A stretch of 64,000 bases of DNA. Source: Pseudomonas viridiflava (GTDB lineage: Bacteria; Pseudomonadota; Gammaproteobacteria; Pseudomonadales; Pseudomonadaceae). The first letter of the stretch is position 1, and each line of letters opens with the position of its first letter. The stretch is taken from assembly GCF_900580865.1 (NCBI RefSeq), contig NZ_UTBZ01000169.1, positions 372,001 to 436,000 of the forward strand, written 5' to 3'. A program made the translations under genes and the position numbers. This document shows, piece by piece, positions 1 through 8,866 of this stretch. The notes beneath the pieces were generated by a model that saw nothing but the letters and a program-made list of their open reading frames with translations, was not told the origin of the DNA and ran no database searches.

Positions 1-1256
1 ATTCGGGTTCCTACTCGGACCTCAATCGCCTGAACCAACTCAAGGTCGGCGACAAGAACAGCGATGCGAACCTGCGCAAAGTCGCGCAGGAATTCGAATC
101 GCTGTTCCTTGGCGAAATGCTCAAGTCGATGCGCTCGGCGACCAACGCCTTGGGTGAAGACAACCCGCTGAACACGCCGGCGGCCAAGCAGTATCAGGAA
201 ATGTACGACCAGCAACTGGCCGTTTCCATGTCCCGCGAGGGCGGTGGTATCGGTCTGGCCGACGTGCTGATGCGGCAGATGTCGAAGAACAAACCGCTGG
301 CACCGGGCGAAGCTGCTGCCGCGTCCGCCGCCAAGCAGGAAGAAGCCAAGGCAAAAGCCGCGGCCGTGGTCACACCGGTTGCCGCTGGCACCGTTGCCAC
401 CAACGGTCCGTTGTCGCGCCTCAATGGCGAGCGTCCGTTGTGGGCGTCGCGTTCGGTGAATGCGCCGAATACGCAACTCGCTCATCGCAATGACATGGAA
501 ATGATCAACCAGCGTCGTCTGGCCTTGCCGCCGAAACTGGCCGATCGTTTGCTCGCCGGGCTGGTGCCGTCGGCCACACCGACGGCAGCAACCCAGCTGC
601 CGCAACGCGCCGCAACTGCCGCTACAACCGGTGCCGGGCCGCTGTATAACGGCGACTGGCTGGCGCGCGCCGAGAGCGAAAAAGCCTCTGGCGGGCAGAT
701 GCAGGTCTACGGTCGCGCCATGGCGCAGATTCCGCTGGCCCCGGCGAAGAAAGCCTTCAGTTCCGCCGACGAATTCGTCAACACCATGCTGCCGATGGCC
801 AAGGAAGCGGCCGACCGCATCGGCGTCGATCCGCGTTATCTGGTGGCACAAGCGGCCCTGGAAACCGGTTGGGGCAAGTCGGTCATGCGCGCTCAGGATG
901 GCAGCAGCAGCCACAACCTGTTCGGCATCAAGGCGAGCAGCAACTGGAAGGGCGATTCGGCCCGGGCGATCACCAGCGAGTTCCGCAATGGCGAGATGGT
1001 CAAGGAGACGGCCGAGTTCCGTTCCTATGCCTCGTACAAGGACAGCTTCCACGATCTGGTGACTTTGCTGCAGTCCAATAATCGCTATCAAGATGTCGTG
1101 AAGTCTGCCGATAACCCAGAACAGTTTGTACGCGAGTTGCAAAAGGCCGGTTACGCCACCGACCCGAACTACGCAAGCAAGATTTCGCAGATTGCCAAGC
1201 AGATGAACAGTTTCCAAAACTACGCTGCGGCGGGTGTATCCACCACGCCTTTATAA
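1..1256 (+). CDS. flgJ: Flagellar rod assembly protein/peptidoglycan hydrolase FlgJ (5' end missing)
   Basis: FlgJ caps the growing flagellar rod and cuts peptidoglycan in the periplasm so the rod can pass. The frame is open from the first bases of the window (reading from base 3: SGSYSDLNRLNQLK), so the gene starts upstream and only the last 417 codons are seen. An N-terminal rod-cap part (FESLFLGEMLKSMR) is followed by an Ala/Thr-rich linker and a C-terminal glucosaminidase domain. That domain has the likely catalytic Glu in AALETGWGKS and the family motif NLFGIKA. The stop is 24 bases before flgK, which fits a flgJ-flgK-flgL unit. Internal ATGs such as the one at 117 are not the true start, because conserved FlgJ sequence precedes it. 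Confidence 0.95.
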   Translation, partial: SGSYSDLNRLNQLKVGDKNSDANLRKVAQEFESLFLGEMLKSMRSATNALGEDNPLNTPAAKQYQEMYDQQLAVSMSREGGGIGLADVLMRQMSKNKPLAPGEAAAASAAKQEEAKAKAAAVVTPVAAGTVATNGPLSRLNGERPLWASRSVNAPNTQLAHRNDMEMINQRRLALPPKLADRLLAGLVPSATPTAATQLPQRAATAATTGAGPLYNGDWLARAESEKASGGQMQVYGRAMAQIPLAPAKKAFSSADEFVNTMLPMAKEAADRIGVDPRYLVAQAALETGWGKSVMRAQDGSSSHNLFGIKASSNWKGDSARAITSEFRNGEMVKETAEFRSYASYKDSFHDLVTLLQSNNRYQDVVKSADNPEQFVRELQKAGYATDPNYASKISQIAKQMNSFQNYAAAGVSTTPL

Positions 1257-1280
1257 GGCACAAGGTATAAGGTCTGAACC

Positions 1281-3326
1281 ATGAGTTTGCTCAATATCGG
1301 GATGTCGGGACTGTCGGCCAGCCAGTCCTCTTTGGCTACGACAGGCAACAACATTGCCAACGTCGACACCGCCGGTTATTCACGCCAGCAAACCGTGCAG
1401 GGCACCAAATCCTCGCAGCAGTACGGCAGCGTTTTCATCGGCACGGGCACGACCCTGGCTGACGTACGCCGGGTCTACAACTCCTACCTGGAATCCCAAC
1501 TGCACACGGCGACCTCGCTCAACAGCGAAGCGGCGTCGTACCTGGCGCAGGCCACGCCGCTGGATTCCACGTTGTCCGACACCAACACCGGCCTGACCGG
1601 TGTGCTGCAAAAGTTCTTCACGACGATGCAGGGCGTATCGACGTCTGCGACCGATGACACCTCGCGCCAATCGGTGCTGACTGGTGCGCAGGCGCTGACC
1701 AGCCGCTTCAACTCCATCGCCAAACAGCTCAACGACCAGAACACCACCATCAACGGCAGCCTCGGCGACATGGCGGCTCAGGTGAACAAACTGGCCACCT
1801 CGATTGCCAACCTGAACCAGAAAATCGGCGAGATCTCCACCAGCGGTGGTGCGCCGAACGATCTGCTCGACAGCCGTAATGAAGCCGTACGCCAGTTGTC
1901 CGAGCTGACCGGCGCGCAGGTCGTCGAGCGCGGCACCAGCTTCGACATCTACGTCGGTAGCGGCCAGCCCCTGGTCATTGGCAACTCCGCCAACTCCCTG
2001 AGCACCGTGCCGCTCAAGGATGACCCATCGCGCATGGGCATCCAGATGGATCGCGGTTCGAGCACCATCGACATCACCTCGGTGATCAGCGGTGGCGAAA
2101 TCGGTGGTCTGCTGACTTATCGCAAAGAAGTTCTCGATCCGTCGCTCAATGAGCTGGGCAGAGTGGCGCTGGTGATCGCTGATCAGGTCAACAGCCAGCA
2201 AGCCCAGGGCATCGACAAAAACGGTGACTTCGGCGCAGCGCTGTTCAACAACATCAACAGTGCCGCGCTGATCAGCCAGCGCAGCATCGCGAAGGACGGC
2301 AACAGCGCAGGTTCGGGCAACCTCGATGTGACCATCAAGGACAGCGGCAAGCTGACCACCAGCGATTATCAGGTCACGTTCACCAGCGCTACCGACTACT
2401 CGGTCAAGCGTTCCGACGGCACCGATCTGGGCACCTTCAGCACCACGACCAACCCGCCGCCAGTGATCGATGGTTTCACCCTCGCGCTGAAGGGTGGTGC
2501 GTTGAGCGCCGGTGACAGCTTCAAAGTGACGCCGACCCGCAATGCGGCCGCGAGCATCCAGACGGTGCTCACCGATCCGAAGAAAATTGCTGCGGCCGGT
2601 CCGTTGACCGGTGTCGCCAGCGCCAACGGTCTGGGCAATTACACCCAGCCGACGCTCAGCTCCAAAATCGATATCTACAACCCGACTGCCCAGGCTGACA
2701 TGCAGGCGGCGCTGAAGAATTCGACGCCGGTCAAACTGGTGTTCGGTGACGTCACCGGTGGCAGCCAGTCTTACACCTTTGTCGATGCCAAGGGCGGCCT
2801 CATCAGCAGCGGCACCATCGTGCCCGGTCAATCGAACACGCTGGACCTGAAAGTCGGCATCGTCGATGCCAGCGGCAACCCGGTACTGGACACCAGCGTC
2901 ACGCCGAACGTGCAGAAAACCTTCTCGGTGCAGACTACCGTTGGCGGCACGCCGAAGCCTGGCGAAACCTTCACCATGAACCTGACCGGTGCGGCGTCGT
3001 CGGACAACCGCAACGCGCAAGCGCTGGTTGGCCTGCAGACCAAGCAGACGGTCGATACCGGCTCGGCGAGCAAAGGCATCAGCCTGACCGACGCCTACAA
3101 CAAGCTGGTGACCAACGTCGGTACCAAGACCGCTCAGGGCAAGTCCGATATCACCGCGACCACGGCGATTCTGGATAACGCCAAAGACGCGCGCGACTCT
3201 CTGTCCGGGGTCAACCTGGATGAAGAAACCGGCAACCTGGTCAAATACCAGCAGTACTACACAGCGTCTTCGCAGATCATCAAAGCTGCGCAGGAAACTT
3301 TCGCCACGCTGATCAACAGCCTTTAA
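1281..3326 (+). CDS. flgK: Flagellar hook-associated protein 1 FlgK
   Basis: FlgK (HAP1) forms the first junction ring between hook and filament and is exported by the flagellar type III system. The N-terminus (LLNIGMSGLSASQSSLATTG, then NNIANVDTAGYSRQ) and the C-terminus (NLDEETGNLVKYQQYYTASS, ending in TLINSL) are the paired heptad-type ends typical of rod/hook/HAP proteins. At 681 residues it is longer than the enteric protein (about 547), with the extra length in the surface-exposed middle (roughly residues 330-570), which is rich in Thr, Ser and Asp. The start ATG follows flgJ closely and has an AAGGT-type ribosome site. flgL follows after 13 bases. Confidence 0.97.
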   Translation: MSLLNIGMSGLSASQSSLATTGNNIANVDTAGYSRQQTVQGTKSSQQYGSVFIGTGTTLADVRRVYNSYLESQLHTATSLNSEAASYLAQATPLDSTLSDTNTGLTGVLQKFFTTMQGVSTSATDDTSRQSVLTGAQALTSRFNSIAKQLNDQNTTINGSLGDMAAQVNKLATSIANLNQKIGEISTSGGAPNDLLDSRNEAVRQLSELTGAQVVERGTSFDIYVGSGQPLVIGNSANSLSTVPLKDDPSRMGIQMDRGSSTIDITSVISGGEIGGLLTYRKEVLDPSLNELGRVALVIADQVNSQQAQGIDKNGDFGAALFNNINSAALISQRSIAKDGNSAGSGNLDVTIKDSGKLTTSDYQVTFTSATDYSVKRSDGTDLGTFSTTTNPPPVIDGFTLALKGGALSAGDSFKVTPTRNAAASIQTVLTDPKKIAAAGPLTGVASANGLGNYTQPTLSSKIDIYNPTAQADMQAALKNSTPVKLVFGDVTGGSQSYTFVDAKGGLISSGTIVPGQSNTLDLKVGIVDASGNPVLDTSVTPNVQKTFSVQTTVGGTPKPGETFTMNLTGAASSDNRNAQALVGLQTKQTVDTGSASKGISLTDAYNKLVTNVGTKTAQGKSDITATTAILDNAKDARDSLSGVNLDEETGNLVKYQQYYTASSQIIKAAQETFATLINSL

Positions 3327-3339
3327 GGAGTCGTAATTC

Positions 3340-4908
3340 ATGCGCATTTCCACCGCCCAGTATTACGGAACGCAAGCTTCGGACTATCAGCGTAACTTCA
3401 ACAAGGCTGTGGCCACCGCCAGCGAGGCGAGCAGCCTGCAGCGCATCACCAACGCCTCCGATGATCCGATCGGCGCCGGTCGGTTGCTGCAACTGGGCCA
3501 GCAGGCCGCGATGCTGGATCAGTACAAGACCAACGTCGACACCACCACAAATTCGTTGAATGTGCAGGAGTCCACGCTGGATTCCATCACCACCGCACTG
3601 GCGCGTGCCAAGGAACTCGCCCTGGCCGCCAACACCGGCACGCGCACCGACAAGGATCGCCAGGCTTACGCTTCGGAACTGAGTCAGATCCAGCAACAAG
3701 TGCTGGGCCTGATGAACTCCAAGGATGCCAACGGCAACTACATGTTCTCCGGTTCGAAGACCGATACCGCGCCGTACTCACAGAATGCCGACGGCACTTA
3801 CACCTACAACGGTGACCAGACCACGATCAACCTGGGCATCGGCGACGGTATGACGGTCGGCACCAACACCACCGGTTGGGATGCCTTTCAGCAGACCATC
3901 AACACCGGTCGCACCAGCACCAACATGACGGCTCCGGCAGTGGATGACGGCCGTGTCGTGCTGTCCAGCGGTACCGTCGGCAATGTTGCCACCTACAACT
4001 CCAAGTTCTCCGGTGGTCAGCCGTACACCGTCAGCTTCGTCAGCAGCACCCAACTGCAAATCACCGATGCGCTGGGTAACGACGTGACGGCCGAAGCCAG
4101 CCAGAACGGCGCGATCGTCAACACCACCGGTACCAACCAGACGGTCAGTTTCCGTGGCGTCGACCTGAAGCTGAACATCAACCTGAAAACGGGTGACACC
4201 AACCCGGACGCGGTCATTGCCGGGCACAGCTTCCAGTTGTCGACCCAACCTGACTCGTTCACCACCGCGCGCAGCCCGGGCAACCCGTCTACTGCGGTGA
4301 TTACCGGTTCGACCATCACCGACCAGTCGGCCTATACAAACGCCTTCCCGCAAGGCGGCGCGGTGCTCAAGTTCACCAGCGCTACGGCGTTCGATCTGTA
4401 TGCGGCGCCAGTCACTGCAGACAGCAAACCCGTGTCGTCCGGCACCGTGGCTGGCGGCAACGCGACCGCTGCGGGCGTGACTTTCGCGCTGGGCAACACG
4501 CCGGCCGCTGGCGATCAGTTCTCGATCCAGCCGAACAATCACCAGACCCAGAACGTGCTCGACACGCTGGGCCAGATGATTACGGCATTGAATATGCCGA
4601 TCGACGGTGATGATGTTGCCAAGCAGAAGTTTCAGGGTGTCATGGAGTCGGGTCTCGGCAATATCGACGCCGCCACCAACCAGATTGGCGCTTCTGTCAC
4701 CACCATTGGTGCCCGTGGCCAGGCGCTGGAGATGCAAACCGCGACTAACCTGAGCCTGAGCACGGCGAACACTACGACCCAAGGCTCGATCCGTGATTCG
4801 GATCCCGCCGAAGTCATGACCCGCCTGACCCTGCAGCAGACCATGTTGCAAGCCGCGCAGTTGGCGTTCAGCAAGATCAGCCAGTTGGGTCTGTTCAACA
4901 AGATCTGA
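3340..4908 (+). CDS. flgL: Flagellar hook-associated protein 3 FlgL
   Basis: FlgL (HAP3) is the second hook-filament junction protein. The N-terminal flagellin-like helix (MRISTAQYYGTQASDYQRN) and C-terminal helix (LTLQQTMLQAAQLAFSKISQ, ending in LGLFNKI) are both present. The protein has 522 residues, clearly longer than the enteric FlgL (about 317), with a large Thr/Gly-rich insert at roughly residues 170-400. Its start lies 13 bases after the flgK stop with AAGGAG just upstream. A hairpin follows the stop. Confidence 0.96.
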   Translation: MRISTAQYYGTQASDYQRNFNKAVATASEASSLQRITNASDDPIGAGRLLQLGQQAAMLDQYKTNVDTTTNSLNVQESTLDSITTALARAKELALAANTGTRTDKDRQAYASELSQIQQQVLGLMNSKDANGNYMFSGSKTDTAPYSQNADGTYTYNGDQTTINLGIGDGMTVGTNTTGWDAFQQTINTGRTSTNMTAPAVDDGRVVLSSGTVGNVATYNSKFSGGQPYTVSFVSSTQLQITDALGNDVTAEASQNGAIVNTTGTNQTVSFRGVDLKLNINLKTGDTNPDAVIAGHSFQLSTQPDSFTTARSPGNPSTAVITGSTITDQSAYTNAFPQGGAVLKFTSATAFDLYAAPVTADSKPVSSGTVAGGNATAAGVTFALGNTPAAGDQFSIQPNNHQTQNVLDTLGQMITALNMPIDGDDVAKQKFQGVMESGLGNIDAATNQIGASVTTIGARGQALEMQTATNLSLSTANTTTQGSIRDSDPAEVMTRLTLQQTMLQAAQLAFSKISQLGLFNKI

Positions 4909-4913
4909 CGGTT

Positions 4914-4936
4914 AACGGGCGCGTGAGCGCCCGTTT
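4914..4936 (+). terminator. Hairpin after flgL
   Basis: Perfect 8-bp stem ACGGGCGC/GCGCCCGT with a GTGA tetraloop (4915-4934), just after the flgL stop. Only two T residues follow directly, so termination may be partial. Confidence 0.55.
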
Positions 4937-4989
4937 GCTCCATCCTTCAAGTAATGTTTTTTAGCGGTTTCCAGGGCTCGCTTTACCGA

Positions 4990-5016
4990 GCGGGCTCATA
5001 CCGCCTGTGAGCCCGC
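4990..5016 (+). promoter_or_regulatory. Perfect inverted repeat directly before a GTG start
   Basis: Perfect 9-bp repeat GCGGGCTCA (4990-4998) and TGAGCCCGC (5008-5016) with a 9-base loop. It ends one base before the GTG start codon at 5018, in the place where a ribosome-binding site would normally be. No purine-rich Shine-Dalgarno sequence is visible. The hairpin could control translation of the glycosyltransferase or stop transcripts from flgL; this is inference. Confidence 0.5.
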
Positions 5017-5017
5017 C

Positions 5018-8000
5018 GTGAATTCACTCCCTCTCGTCAGCCTTGTCATTCCCGCCTTCAATCCACGCTTTTTCGAGCGTGCTTTGCGCAGCGCCGTCAG
5101 CCAAGGCTATGGCCATCTGGAAATCATCGTTTGCGATGACAGTCGTGGCGTCGAGATCGAAACCATCGTCTCGAATGTCAGCGAGGAGAGCGGCGTCGCC
5201 GTGCGTTATGTACGCAACCCGCGCACGTTGGGCCTGGTCGGCAACCTGAAAGCCTGCCTGGATCAGGCGCAGGGCGAATTCATCAAGTTTCTGTGTGACG
5301 ATGATCTGCTCTATTCCGCCTGTATCGAGCAGCAGGCGCACGAGATGCGCCGTGCCGAGGTCAGTCTGGTGCTGGCCCAGCGACTGCTCTGGGACGCGAA
5401 CGACATCATCCTGCCTGCGCGTCTGGAAAACACTTCGCTGTCGCCGGTCAGTGGCCTGTTCAAGGGTGACGATCTACTGGCGATATTTGAAAAATTCCCG
5501 GTCAACGTTCTCGGCGGATTCAGCAACGCGCTGTTTCGCCGCGCGGACGTTGCCGAGCTGTTGCCGGCATTGACCGAGGAGGGCGGCGGCTTCGTCGCCA
5601 GCCTGGATTTCGCCTTGTATATCTGCCTGCTGCGACGCGGCAACCTGGCGGTATCGAACAATGTGCTGAGCGCTGAGCGTCTTTATCCGGAGCGGCTGAG
5701 CGCGCAGCAACCGATGAAGGACGCGATGGACGTCGAGCGCGAGTGGCTCTCGCAAATGCTCAAGGTCCGCAACGGTGAGTCGGCGCCGGCGCCAGGCTGG
5801 GTGCGTTACATCCCGCTGGCAAAGGCTGATGAGTCGCCAAGGGTTTGGGATGAGCTGCCGTTGAGTCGCACCCTGGGTTCCCGGCAGAGCCGCCAGGAGT
5901 GTGGCGTCGGGGTGGACAGCCTGAGTTTCGGCGAGCTCTATGCGCAATGGCTGGAGTGCCGGGTGCTGACCGAAGGACAGCGCAAGATGCTGCCGGAAAC
6001 CATCGCCGGTTGGTCGCACCAGCCGCGGATTGTGCCGGTCATCATCGACGACAAAGGCAGTCGCGCCGGTGTGGAGCGTACGCTGGAGGCCCTCGCCAAT
6101 CAGGATTACCCGGCAGAACTGGTGCTGGTACTGTCCGCGTCCTGCTCCGAAGCGGAGCTGGATGGACGCGTGTTTCGACTGCCGCTGCAAGACGACGGGC
6201 TGGAGCAGCTCAACACCTTGCTGCCGCAACTGGAAGGCGCCGACTGGTTCTACCTGCTGCAACCCGGTGATCGTCCGGTGGCCACGGCGTTGCTGATCAT
6301 GGCCGACCGGATCGCGCATTCGCGGTCTTTCACCTGCCTGTACAGCGACGAGGGCAGTCTGCGCAATGGCGAGTCGGCAGAGCCTGCGTTCAAGCCGGAT
6401 TTCAACCTCGACCTCATGCGCAGCTATCCCTACGTCGGGCGGGCTCTGGCGTTCAAGCGCGAGCGGGTTCTGGAGTTGGGAGGCCTGGCGTCTGACTTCG
6501 CGCAACTGGCACCTCACGACCTGCTCTGGCGCATGGTCGAGAGCGACGGCACGCAGGTGATCGGGCATATCGCCGAAGTGTTGCTCGAATCGAAATTCGA
6601 TCTGTCCCAATGGCTCACTGATCCGGGTGTCCTGGAACAGAATCCACGGGTGCTCGATGCGCATCTGCAGCGCCTGGGGATTGCCTACGAAACCCGACGT
6701 GAGGGCTCTGAGCTGCTCAATCGGGTCGACTATCGCCATGCCCGACGCCCGTTGGTCTCGGTGATCATCGTCGCTCAGGATCAGACGGCAGCCTTGCAGC
6801 GTTGTGTCGAAACGCTGCTGGAAAAGACCGCTTACACCGAGTACGAAATTATCCTGGTCGATAGCGGCAGCGAAACCTCCGAGGCACGGGCCTGGCTGGA
6901 CGGCATGGAGCAATTGGGCGGTGAGCGGATTCGTGTGTTGCGCTGCCTGCAAAAGCACAACCCCGCCGCCATTCACAACTTTGCCGTGGGCCAGGCGCGT
7001 GGCGAGTATGTGTTGCTGCTCAACGCTTTTGCGGTGATCACGCAAGCCGATTGGCTCGACGAATTGCTCAATCATGCGCAGCGCCCCGAAGTCGGAGTGG
7101 TCGGCGCCAAGTTGTACGACCCGGATGGCGGGATCTTGCATGCCGGGCTGATTCTCGGCTTGCAGGGGCCGGCCGGGCTGCCGTTCCTCGGTCAGCCGAT
7201 GCAGTCGGAGGGCTATATGTTCCGACTGCAGGCGGTGCAGGATCTGAGCGCCGTCGGCGGTGACTGCCTGATGGTTCGCAAGTCGGTCTTCGAGGAGGTC
7301 GCAGGGCTCGACGAGCAGGACTTGAAGGTTGCCTACAACGTCGTGGATCTGTGCCTGCGTGTCGGCCGCGAAGGTTACCTGGTGGTGTGGAATCCGCATG
7401 CCAGGCTGGCTTTGGGCACACGTCCGAGCGCGGTGGCAACGAGCGAAGAGCAGCAACAGCACGAGCGCGAGCAGGATACTTTTTACCAGCGCTGGTTGCC
7501 GCTGATTGCGCGCGATCCGGCCTACAACGTCAACCTTGCGCTACAGGGGATCGGGGCCAGCAACTTCAGCCTCGAACCGGGTCTGCTGAGCGGCTGGCGT
7601 GCGTTTTCCAAGTCGAGTCTGCCCAACGTCCTCGTGGTGCCGATCAACGCGTCTGCCATCGGCCATTACCGCATGAGCCAGCCGATGATCGAGCTGGAGG
7701 CGGCCAACCGGGTCGAAGGGCGCATCTGCTACGGCTTGCCGTCGATCGTCGACATCGAGCGTCAGGCGCCCGACGTGATCGTGCTGCAGGGGCGCTACTC
7801 GGAGCACGCCATCGATGAAATCCCGCCGCTGAAAAAGTATTTCAGTGCCCGGCGTATTTTCGAGCTGGATGACTATGTCATCGACGTTCCTCATCGCAAT
7901 GCCCACATCCGCAACATGCCGAACAAGCAGGACATGGAGCGCATGGTGCGTCGAGCGATCGGCCTCTGCGATCGGGTGGTGGTGTCGACGCAACCACTGG

Positions 8001-8611
8001 CCAATGCGCTGTCGGACATGCACCACGACATTCGTGTGGTACCGAACATGCTCGCCAAAGACCTCTGGAGCAACCTGCGCAGCCAGCGGCGTACGTCGAA
8101 GAAGCCACGGGTCGGTTGGGGCGGTGGCACCAGTCACCACGGCGACCTGGCAGTGATCGCCGAGGTGGTTCGCGAGTTGGCCAATGAAGTCGACTGGGTG
8201 TTCTTCGGCATGTGCCCGGATGATCTGCGTCCGTACATGCATGAGTTCCACGGGGTGATCCCGCTCGACGTGTATCCGGCGAAACTGGCCAGCCTCAACC
8301 TCGATCTGGCCCTGGCACCGCTGGAGTTCCACATCTTCAACGACTGCAAGAGCAATCTGCGGCTGCTGGAGTACGGCGCTTGCGGCTATCCGGTGATCTG
8401 CACTGACACCGAAGCCTATCGCGGCTACCTGCCGTGCACGCGGGTCAAGACCAATAACACCGATGAGTGGCTGCAGGCGATTCGCATGCACCTGGCCGAT
8501 CCGGATGCCAGCTACCGCATGGGCGACGAGTTGCGTGAGGTGGTGCTGCGCGATTACGTGCTGCGTGGCGATAACCTGCGCTACTGGGAAAATGGCTGGC
8601 TGGCGGACTGA
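5018..8611 (+). CDS. Large multidomain flagellin glycosyltransferase (FgtA/Fgt1-like)
   Basis: A 1197-residue cytoplasmic protein built from several glycosyltransferase units, like the large transferases beside fliC in P. aeruginosa and P. syringae. Unit 1 (about residues 1-270) is a GT2 domain (LVSLVIPAFN, DDD at 94-96). Residues about 330-540 look like half a GT2 domain (LYSDEGSL, FKPDFNLDLM). Unit 2 (about 575-830) is GT2-like (RPLVSVIIVAQD), but the usual LLNDDTEV metal-binding stretch reads LLLNAFAVI and so lacks its acidic pair. The C-terminus (about 870-1197) is a GT4-like lobe (NVLVVPINASAIGHYRMSQP; CKSNLRLLEYGACGYPVICT). The start is GTG without a clear ribosome site. A strong terminator follows. 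Flagellin as acceptor is inferred from position between flgL and fliC. Confidence 0.85.
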   Translation: MNSLPLVSLVIPAFNPRFFERALRSAVSQGYGHLEIIVCDDSRGVEIETIVSNVSEESGVAVRYVRNPRTLGLVGNLKACLDQAQGEFIKFLCDDDLLYSACIEQQAHEMRRAEVSLVLAQRLLWDANDIILPARLENTSLSPVSGLFKGDDLLAIFEKFPVNVLGGFSNALFRRADVAELLPALTEEGGGFVASLDFALYICLLRRGNLAVSNNVLSAERLYPERLSAQQPMKDAMDVEREWLSQMLKVRNGESAPAPGWVRYIPLAKADESPRVWDELPLSRTLGSRQSRQECGVGVDSLSFGELYAQWLECRVLTEGQRKMLPETIAGWSHQPRIVPVIIDDKGSRAGVERTLEALANQDYPAELVLVLSASCSEAELDGRVFRLPLQDDGLEQLNTLLPQLEGADWFYLLQPGDRPVATALLIMADRIAHSRSFTCLYSDEGSLRNGESAEPAFKPDFNLDLMRSYPYVGRALAFKRERVLELGGLASDFAQLAPHDLLWRMVESDGTQVIGHIAEVLLESKFDLSQWLTDPGVLEQNPRVLDAHLQRLGIAYETRREGSELLNRVDYRHARRPLVSVIIVAQDQTAALQRCVETLLEKTAYTEYEIILVDSGSETSEARAWLDGMEQLGGERIRVLRCLQKHNPAAIHNFAVGQARGEYVLLLNAFAVITQADWLDELLNHAQRPEVGVVGAKLYDPDGGILHAGLILGLQGPAGLPFLGQPMQSEGYMFRLQAVQDLSAVGGDCLMVRKSVFEEVAGLDEQDLKVAYNVVDLCLRVGREGYLVVWNPHARLALGTRPSAVATSEEQQQHEREQDTFYQRWLPLIARDPAYNVNLALQGIGASNFSLEPGLLSGWRAFSKSSLPNVLVVPINASAIGHYRMSQPMIELEAANRVEGRICYGLPSIVDIERQAPDVIVLQGRYSEHAIDEIPPLKKYFSARRIFELDDYVIDVPHRNAHIRNMPNKQDMERMVRRAIGLCDRVVVSTQPLANALSDMHHDIRVVPNMLAKDLWSNLRSQRRTSKKPRVGWGGGTSHHGDLAVIAEVVRELANEVDWVFFGMCPDDLRPYMHEFHGVIPLDVYPAKLASLNLDLALAPLEFHIFNDCKSNLRLLEYGACGYPVICTDTEAYRGYLPCTRVKTNNTDEWLQAIRMHLADPDASYRMGDELREVVLRDYVLRGDNLRYWENGWLAD

Positions 8612-8640
8612 CCGGTTCCAATCGTTGAAACAGCTCGATG

Positions 8641-8676
8641 AAAGGGATGAGTCCGGTGACGGATTCATCCCTTTTT
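8641..8676 (+). terminator. Rho-independent terminator after the first glycosyltransferase
   Basis: Long stem AAAGGGATGA/TCATCCCTTT with an inner stem TCCG/CGGA and GTGA loop, followed by a T run. It ends the transcript of the gene at 5018 and separates it from the CDP-sugar genes. Confidence 0.85.
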
Positions 8677-8714
8677 TCATGGCTGCACGTCCTGCGACAC
8701 CTAGCGCACCGAGC

Positions 8715-8729
8715 TGGCGCGTTTCCTGC
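8715..8729 (+). promoter_or_regulatory. Possible sigma-54 promoter before the CDP-sugar operon
   Basis: TGGCGC-GTTTC-CTGC keeps the GG-N10-GC spacing of RpoN promoters but departs from TGGCAC-N5-TTGC at two positions. It lies between a terminator and rfbF, 138 bases before the rfbF start, where a promoter is needed. The match is moderate. Confidence 0.4.
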
Positions 8730-8866
8730 AAGTCCCCCTCAAATCGCCATAAAACGAGCGCTCGCGGTCATTGCCCCTGCGCCCGAAACGGCAGAAAGGT
8801 TTAGCCAGAAGGCCGCAACGCTCAAGAAAGCGACGCGCAGCCCTGTGACGAACGAGAGGGGAGAGG

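Noticed and set aside
1380..3353. Open frame of 657 codons on the - strand across flgK
   Set aside because: Shadow of flgK in a high-GC gene; no ribosome site or known motif. The same holds for long - strand frames over flgL, fliI, hsbR and fliM.
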